From Opeltia flavorubescens (Eukaryota; Ascomycota; Lecanoromycetes; Teloschistales; Teloschistaceae): a stretch of 64,000 nt of DNA. Numbering within the stretch: position 1 is the stretch's first letter; each line of letters begins with the position of its first letter. Of the stretch, positions 57,838-64,000 are shown in pieces. Location: the NCBI GenBank assembly GCA_000442125.1, contig KE546970.1, positions 310,001 through 374,000 of the forward strand, read 5' to 3'. A program made the translations under genes and the position numbers. The notes beneath the pieces were generated by a model. That model had not been told where the DNA came from. It worked only from the letters and a program-made list of their open reading frames with translations, and did no database searches.

Positions 57838-60800
57838 ATGGCTTTGGACAGTAGCCACCTTCTCACAAACAAGCCACTACCGATTCCCACAGATACCTCC
57901 TACCAGGTTTCTGCGCGAAGTGATTCAAGACAGTCGTCGCGCGTCGGATGGTATTCTCCATGGCCGTCGACCTCGTCTCCGCAATCTCATGTACGCACCG
58001 ACTCGTTGAGCCATGGACGGGGTGAAAGCAGAGATGATATTAGCGATGACAAGATGTCGGCTATCGATGCCAGGCGCTTCACTCCCAATCTACATGCGTC
58101 TCTTGTCTCCGAGATATTGTCTCTCAAAAGAGAGGTCGAGGAGAAGAATAATGCAATAACAACCTTGGAGGAGAGCCTTCAGAGTTCGAAGCTTGACAAT
58201 GGTCAATTGAAGGCCACCGTCAACAGCCAGGAACGGGAGATTCGTTCGGTCAAGAAGCAGATGCAACTACTCGAGAATGGGACTTTGTCAGCACTGGGAG
58301 ACATTGCGAAGGAGCGAGATGACGCCGTGGGCAACCTAACAGATATTCGAAGACGTTTGGAAGCCTCAAAGAATAATGTTCGTACTCTCGAGGAGAATAC
58401 GCGGCGGGATCAAGCGCTCTGGGAGCAGGATAAGCAAAACTGGGAGAACGAGAAACGAAGCATGGAGCGGAAACTTCACGTTGCCGAAGGACGCCTCAAG
58501 ACCTTGGTGACTGAAGTCGCCACAGTCCAGAGCAATAATCAGCTGGGATCGGTCGCTGGTAGCGATATCGAGGAAGGGATCGGCGATACGTGGTTTTCGA
58601 ATTGGAGTGATATAATTAGCACACGGTCCAGCAGTGTCAGGGGACGTTATCACCTCAGTGAACTGAGCAATAACACATATGATACAAACGAATTGGCAAA
58701 CCTTCGACATTCAATGGCACCTAATCGGAACAGTATCAGTGCACTGGAACCCAACGGCTTAAGTTTGGCGGATGAGCTCAACTTCGAGGAAGTAAGGGAA
58801 GACCACAGTGTGGCACAAGATTTGCATGAAGAGATCATATCACCAGATGCACATCCGGAAGAAAACCCATTCGGAAAGCGAAGGTCTTCCATGCAGACTC
58901 AAGACCACAAGGCCCGCAGAATCTTGGGCCTTTCCATGGAATTCAAGGAAGAGCCGAATGATAGAGAAAGTGTAACCCAGCAAAATACAAACACAAGACC
59001 GGACAAGTCACATCCATCAAAGCAAGCGGAGAATGAATTGACTCCCATGCATCAAGATGCTGGGACCCAATTTTCACCCCCATCGTCGCCAAAACAGTCG
59101 ATCCCGGAACCTGAGGTCCTCTCAGATAGGGATCTTTACAGAAATACCAATACCGAAAACACGGCGAACCAGAGGCGGAAGCGTGTATCGGTGGCAGCAA
59201 CACTTCATGATTCTTTCCCTACCAAATCAGAGGCCTCTTCTACTACAAATATGACATCGGCAGCTTGTCAGACTGCCGCACAGCCCACGAGTCCGCCTTT
59301 AGTACCTATGATCGCCTTGGAGCCTTTATTTCCCGAACCATCGATGATATCAAGCCTAGCGATGGTCTCCTCCTCGACACAAACAGACAGCGAGAGCCAG
59401 CCCGCGAGCGAACATGCAGGTTCCCGGGAGCTTTCACTCTCAAACACAATTCCCGTTATTGCGATACATCCACCTGCTTCAAGGCCCGGCTCTTCTTACA
59501 ACAATGTGGTGTTACCGCCCCGCACCAAGAATGCTTCTTGTCAGACATCACATTCTCCGCTGGCCAGTTTAGTATCCGCAGCAACTCAAACCGAGGGTAT
59601 ACAGGTCGATAAACGACCTTTGAAGATACCGCCCCGGCTGATGTCGGCAGCCGTACCATCCAAGCCACATTCCCAAATTGGCCATCATTCTCGTGAACAT
59701 CCGGCTAGGTCACGAAAAGCTGATCTGAGGAATCCTCCACCTGTTGGTGTACTGCGAGCACGTACTAGGCCATCAAACATTCAGATCAATGACTCGCATC
59801 TGACGAACTTTTCCAATCGTCCTTGCAATGAATCGCAGACACAAATTGGCACTTCACCTAAAAAGTCAGACAACCTCTTTGCCGGTTTTAGCGACCAAGA
59901 TTCAGACAAGGAGATCGATTTGAGCGATGACGACGATTTTGCTACTGTTGCCCCAATCCGCAAGACACTGTCGAAAGTGCAAAATTCGTGGAAATTAGTT
60001 CCAACGAGCATGAATGCAAACCTGGGTCCCCGGACGCTGGGTCGACCCATCTCAGACATTCAAGAGATTGACGACACAACGGAAGCAGGCTCTCCTAAAG
60101 TGCAAACAGGTGTAGGCAGAAAACCAGCGATTCCGATTATGGGTCCACAAAGCCAAGCCGAGAAATCGGGATTCCTACCTACTACTTCCCAGAATCCAGA
60201 CATACGCAAGGCCACATTGATTTCAAGAGGAGCATTGGCACATATTCGTCAGCGAAGCCCCAGTGAACCTGGACCCAGTACTGCATTGGCAACCATTCCC
60301 CCGCCCTTTCCTGTACCTACAAGGTCAAGCTCTCGGAAGATCCCTATCAGCACAAGTGAGGGCAATGGTAGTCCAACGCCGTATAGCACAAGCTTCATTG
60401 CAGGGATCCGTAACCGGAACAAAGCGCTCCCGACATCACGGAATCCACTCCGAAAAGTTCGGTCTGCTGCTGCAGTGCCCAAGTTTGCTCCAAAGAACGG
60501 GGTCCCGGCTGGGGCGGACTCGCCCACGGTCACGTCCCAGGCATCAACTCCTCTTAGTAGCCCTCGACTTCCTCGGATTTTTCGCAATGGCAGTACGCAT
60601 CAATCCGATGCCTCACTGCAGAAGTCGGAGCCGGAAGCTTCGACATCCGGCTTTGCAGTAGAAGGGTCAACGGCTGAGCCATCAGGCCAAACAACAAGCG
60701 TCGTAGATGCTATCGCTCAGACAATGGTGGGAGAATGGATGTTGAAGTACGTCCGGAAAAGGAAATCCTTTGGTATCTCAGAGTCTGCACAGGTCGACTT

Positions 60801-61919
60801 CGAAGAGGGACGCAACAATAGTGAGAGCAACAGCGGCATCAGGCATAAGCGATGGGTATGGCTTGCACCATATGAGCGAGCGGTCATATGGAGCAGCAAA
60901 CAGCCAACGAGCGGGCCTGCTTTGATGGGCAAAGGTGGACGCAAATGTAATCCTACGTGAAGACCATGAGGAAGAACTACTAACATTCGTCGATAGTGAC
61001 CATCCAATCAGTGCTTGACGTCAGGGACGACACACCATTGCCAAAGAACTCGGGCCTTCAATCAAACTTGGGTCGATCCATTTTGATTCTGACTCCGCAA
61101 AGGGCTCTAAAATTCACGGCGCCAAATCGAGAACGACACTACATATGGCTGACAGCGCTCTCGTTCCTCAGCCATTCTACGCTGGGCACAGAGGATTTGC
61201 CGGCCATACCAGCAGTCCCTCGAACAGAGTATCGACTTCCTTCCATGCAAGCTCATGGACGCGCCCGCCGCTCTCCCCGTGATTCGATCAGCATTGCCAA
61301 GTCCAAAGAAAGACCAATTCTACAGGCCAGGAATTACACCGCGCCCACGGTGGCTACGGCCAACAAGGCATTTGCGGAGGACTCGACGTACAGCCAAACG
61401 AATGAATCGGTATTAGACGCAGCGGAACCGCCACCAATCCCACGAGTATCTGCCCATGCTCGCAAACGGAGCAATACAGGCCCACGACCAAGCCTACCAA
61501 ATGCATTCTATAGTTTTCCTGCACATCTAGGTATACCGTCGTCGCAACACGCCAGGAGCGCAACGCCGCCAGACATCGTCAGGTCCGTGACTCGAGGATT
61601 CCAGGGGAGTATGAGTGGATCATCTAGTGCACCGTACACTGCGGGGCCAGCAATGGCACAAGCTCCGCCTATCCGCAACGACTTTTTCGATGCGGTTGGC
61701 ACGGTACGCATGGAGGCATTTATCGACAACAGCAAGCAAGAAGCGAGTGAGGCAGCGAAAGGCAAGTCTCTGCCGCGCAGTAGCTATCGCACTCGTCAAG
61801 GACGCAAGAAAGACATGAGCTATTGGGGCATTATGGGTGGGACAAGCAGCCCAGAGAGGTCGGGGCCACAAGGGAAGAAGCCGGAATGGAAGGTGGAAGA
61901 TCCGTTCCGAGGTTTTTAA
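57838..61919 (+). CDS. apsA: ApsA/Num1-type cortical nuclear-migration protein (coiled coil + PH_Mcp5)
   Basis: join(57838..60946, 60997..61919), 1343 residues. A coiled coil spans about 85-235 (EILSLKREVEEKNNAITTLE onward). A long disordered Ser/Pro/Thr region runs to about 940. The PH domain of the Num1/ApsA/Mcp5 family is about 960-1098 (MVGEWMLKYVRKRK, HKRWVWLAPYERAVIWSS, TPQRALKFTAPNRERHYIWL), followed by a disordered tail. These proteins bind phosphoinositide at the cell cortex and anchor dynein to pull nuclei (and mitochondria in yeast). The disordered middle holds six TQT-like motifs at about residues 406-670. The intron donor (T|GTAATC) is non-standard but gives GGRKLTIQSVLDV in frame. 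It is shorter than Aspergillus ApsA, so a missed upstream exon is possible. Confidence 0.92.
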
Positions 61920-63079
61920 GTCGAACAGTTGGCAGCATCAGCGACGGCGCTACCTTTGCATATCAACGGCGTACAGGGGGAGGGAAAAGACCAGGTGTTG
62001 CGCAAGCTATATACCACATTCGCCTGTTTGTACTGTAGATTTTGGTTGGTGGCATGAGTGACAGATTTTCTGAAACCATTGATTTTCTCGATAGAATTGT
62101 TCTTCTTAACACAATGCGATCGCTGAAGTTCGTGAAGTGAGTCCTGGTATTGTGAAAGCTGCCTGTCGTAAGATTACATTTTTAGTATCGGACTTCCCGA
62201 TAACACTAAATTGTTCCGAAGACGTAATGACGCACATCTAGGTGAAAATCGACCATGGACAGTCTGACAGGCCCCCTCGCACATCCTCATACACTTGTGT
62301 GTAGATCCTCTACTTGCTATTCGATCCCCTTTTTTGTTCCTCACTCCACAGCACCATTCCCTCAGCCGAAGCAGTCTCCTGAAACTGCCCCAATCCTCTA
62401 CCAGGAAAGCCGTCCGTTTTGACATCTCCACTATGGCACAATGCTCCACTCCTCCATTGAAATCCTTCACCCAATACAAACCGCCTTGTCTATCTCACTC
62501 TGCCGATATTCTCCAAATGTGGACGGTGCTGGTTATCTTACGGGGTCTCTGCACTCTACATGCCACGCTTTCTGCATGATTCGATATGGCTGCAAGCCTG
62601 CCGACGCTGACGAAAACAAATCTTCCGCCGAATGCATCGCCATTTTTCTCCGGATCCTACCAAAAGGCTCTCTTATCGGCCACCGAACCATGCCCCAATG
62701 CATGTTAGGAATGCCTTCAGGATGGTGGTGTGGGCTGCGTAATTCGTTCCCAACAGTCTGAAGTACCTTGATTCTCTCCTATCTTGTCTTCTTCCGGTAA
62801 CTAGCCTTCTCGTATTTGTGCTTATCTTGCAGCAGCCCTCTGCTACATTCGCTTCTCTTCTCTTGCCTTGCTCTCCCAGTCCTTACTCGAACTACTTGAC
62901 ACGAGTACCTCCCCTCTTTTCTTTCTTTCTCGCCCTGCTACAGCAAACAATACGTTCGTTCGTTGAAAAACCTTCCCACCACTTGCAATCGTTACCTTGG
63001 GTTTTCTTCACAACCTCGAAGAACCCGTTCTGTTCCAGCTCAACTCACCAGGACAACGACCTTATTGAACTCAGTAACT
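61920..63079. other. Intergenic region before the small secreted-protein gene
   Basis: About 1.16 kb. The right half is pyrimidine-rich with CTTCTCT-type runs, a typical strong fungal promoter and leader. A 106-codon frame at 62441-62761 has several cysteines but no signal peptide or family likeness. Nothing else seen. Confidence 0.55.
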
Positions 63080-63466
63080 ATGGTTCACTTCACCATCTTA
63101 ACCTTCCTCCCCATCATCCTCTCCACCACAGTCCTCGCTCAAACAGGCACCATCTCCGGCACCGGCTCCCTGCCCCCTTATCCAACTACATCAGCCCCTT
63201 ATCCCATCTCTAATACCACTACGACAACTGTTACATCGACTTGCCCCCCTCCCGTCACTGTCACTGTCACGGACACCGTCACCACAACAGTCACTCCATA
63301 CACGCCCTATCCTACCGGTACTGGAACCGGAGGCACCATCTTTCCTACAGGGACGGCGACCGCGGCGTACGGTTATGGAGCTTACCGTCGGGGCTTAGAA
63401 ATGAGAGGGATGCAATATAGAGAGGAGCAGAAGGAGAAGAGATCGTGGTGGTGGAGCTGGTTTTAA
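63080..63466 (+). CDS. Small secreted Thr-rich protein with dibasic site and Trp-rich C-terminal heptapeptide
   Basis: 128 residues, one exon. The ATG at 63080 is preferred over an in-frame one 39 codons upstream because it starts directly with a signal peptide (MVHFTILTFLPIILSTTVLA, cleavage before QTGT). The mature part is rich in Thr, Pro and Tyr, with a TVTVTDTVTTTVT block like those of O-glycosylated cell-wall proteins, then Gly-rich PTGTGTGG. It holds one cysteine. The last third is unlike the rest: RRGLEMRGMQYREEQKEKR, then SWWWSWF to the end. Lys-Arg at 120-121 is a fit site for Kex2 processing. No GPI signal is apparent. Family not recognised; a cell-wall protein or a peptide precursor are both possible. 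Confidence 0.75.
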   Translation: MVHFTILTFLPIILSTTVLAQTGTISGTGSLPPYPTTSAPYPISNTTTTTVTSTCPPPVTVTVTDTVTTTVTPYTPYPTGTGTGGTIFPTGTATAAYGYGAYRRGLEMRGMQYREEQKEKRSWWWSWF

Positions 63467-64000
63467 GTCTCCCTTCTTGGCGATTGACATTGCATTCCGA
63501 GCTCGATAACACCATGGGGAAATGTATACATCTTTGAAGGCTTTATCCTACTCCTAGAGGGAGATCACAATTCCCGCTTTTTCCTTTCTTTCGATCATAA
63601 ACCTCGCTTGGGCCGAGTGGGATTTTTATCTTACTCCAAGAGAGGATACTGGGTTTTACGGAGGAAAGTATATAGACTATACACCTGTTCATAGAAGGCA
63701 GCCCTTCGAACAATGTTTTCATTTTCTATCTAACAAAAAGTTCTTTCAATTTCGCATTTGTGAATTGATATACTCCATACATCTACTATTCATCTATCAA
63801 GACAAAAAAACATTCATCCATCCATTTCCTACACCAGGATCCCATTGCTGGACCAGATGAGCATCGCATATGATATTGTTGTATCGCCATCTCGACTCAT
63901 TCAAATTCCTTCCTTCAAGCCAAAGGATTTCAGGATTCAGGAACGTCGAGTTTCAATAAACGAACCCGCAAATCCTTCACCTCATCCATCAATCCATCCG
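63467..64000. other. 3' flank at the right window edge
   Basis: The last 534 bases are AT-rich and contain the 3' end of the small secreted-protein gene. No gene start is recognised before the edge. Confidence 0.55.

Noticed and set aside
62441-62761. 106-codon cysteine-containing frame as a secreted effector
   Set aside because: No signal peptide at its start and no conserved cysteine spacing; lies in a promoter-like pyrimidine-rich region.

Overview
This window is nuclear DNA from a filamentous ascomycete (Pezizomycotina). Genes carry short spliceosomal introns of about 45 to 190 bases with GTRNGT donors. Core proteins are fungal in type: Prp6, Dim1, Pdi1 ending HDEL, Hrp1, Gyp1, Ras2 and ApsA/Num1. 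Gene density is about one per 3 kb. A class within Pezizomycotina cannot be fixed from this sequence alone; two single N bases (9876, 29382) mark a draft assembly. Exon borders were chosen by reading frame and splice consensus, and every joined model closes in frame unless noted.

Region 1 (1-15456) is a secondary-metabolite gene cluster cut by the left edge: a cytochrome P450 C-terminal part (+), a seven-helix rhodopsin-like membrane protein (-), two different GMC oxidoreductases (-), and a non-reducing polyketide synthase (+). The synthase reads KS-AT-PT-ACP-CMeT-hydrolase but has no starter-unit (SAT) domain and no room for one upstream. GMC 2 and the synthase diverge from a 744-base shared promoter holding a perfect palindrome of the CGG-N9-CCG type, as Zn2Cys6 regulators bind. 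The expected chemistry is a C-methylated aromatic acid oxidised by the GMC enzymes and the P450. Each GMC protein appears to lack one, and a different one, of the two catalytic residues of the family.

Region 2 (16002-34816) is housekeeping: splicing factor Prp6 and rRNA dimethyltransferase Dim1 (divergent), ER protein disulfide isomerase, mRNA-binding Hrp1 with a long intron, the Rab-GAP Gyp1 (divergent from Hrp1), a tiny secreted protein, an Mnn1-like mannosyltransferase, and an unrecognised conserved-looking protein with a histidine tract.

Region 3 (35974-49429) has a large Zn2Cys6 transcription factor, then about 5.7 kb with no supportable gene, an ER-lumen DnaJ protein (Scj1 type, ending RDEL) and a propionate/acetate-CoA ligase ending in the peroxisomal signal AKL.

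Region 4 (49430-64000) has a 3.4 kb leader or intergenic stretch, Ras2, a haloacid dehalogenase-type hydrolase, an ApsA/Num1-type cortical dynein anchor whose disordered middle carries repeated TQT-like motifs, and a small secreted Thr-rich protein ending in a dibasic site plus a Trp-rich heptapeptide. I saw no transposons, CRISPR arrays, rRNA or convincing tRNA genes.
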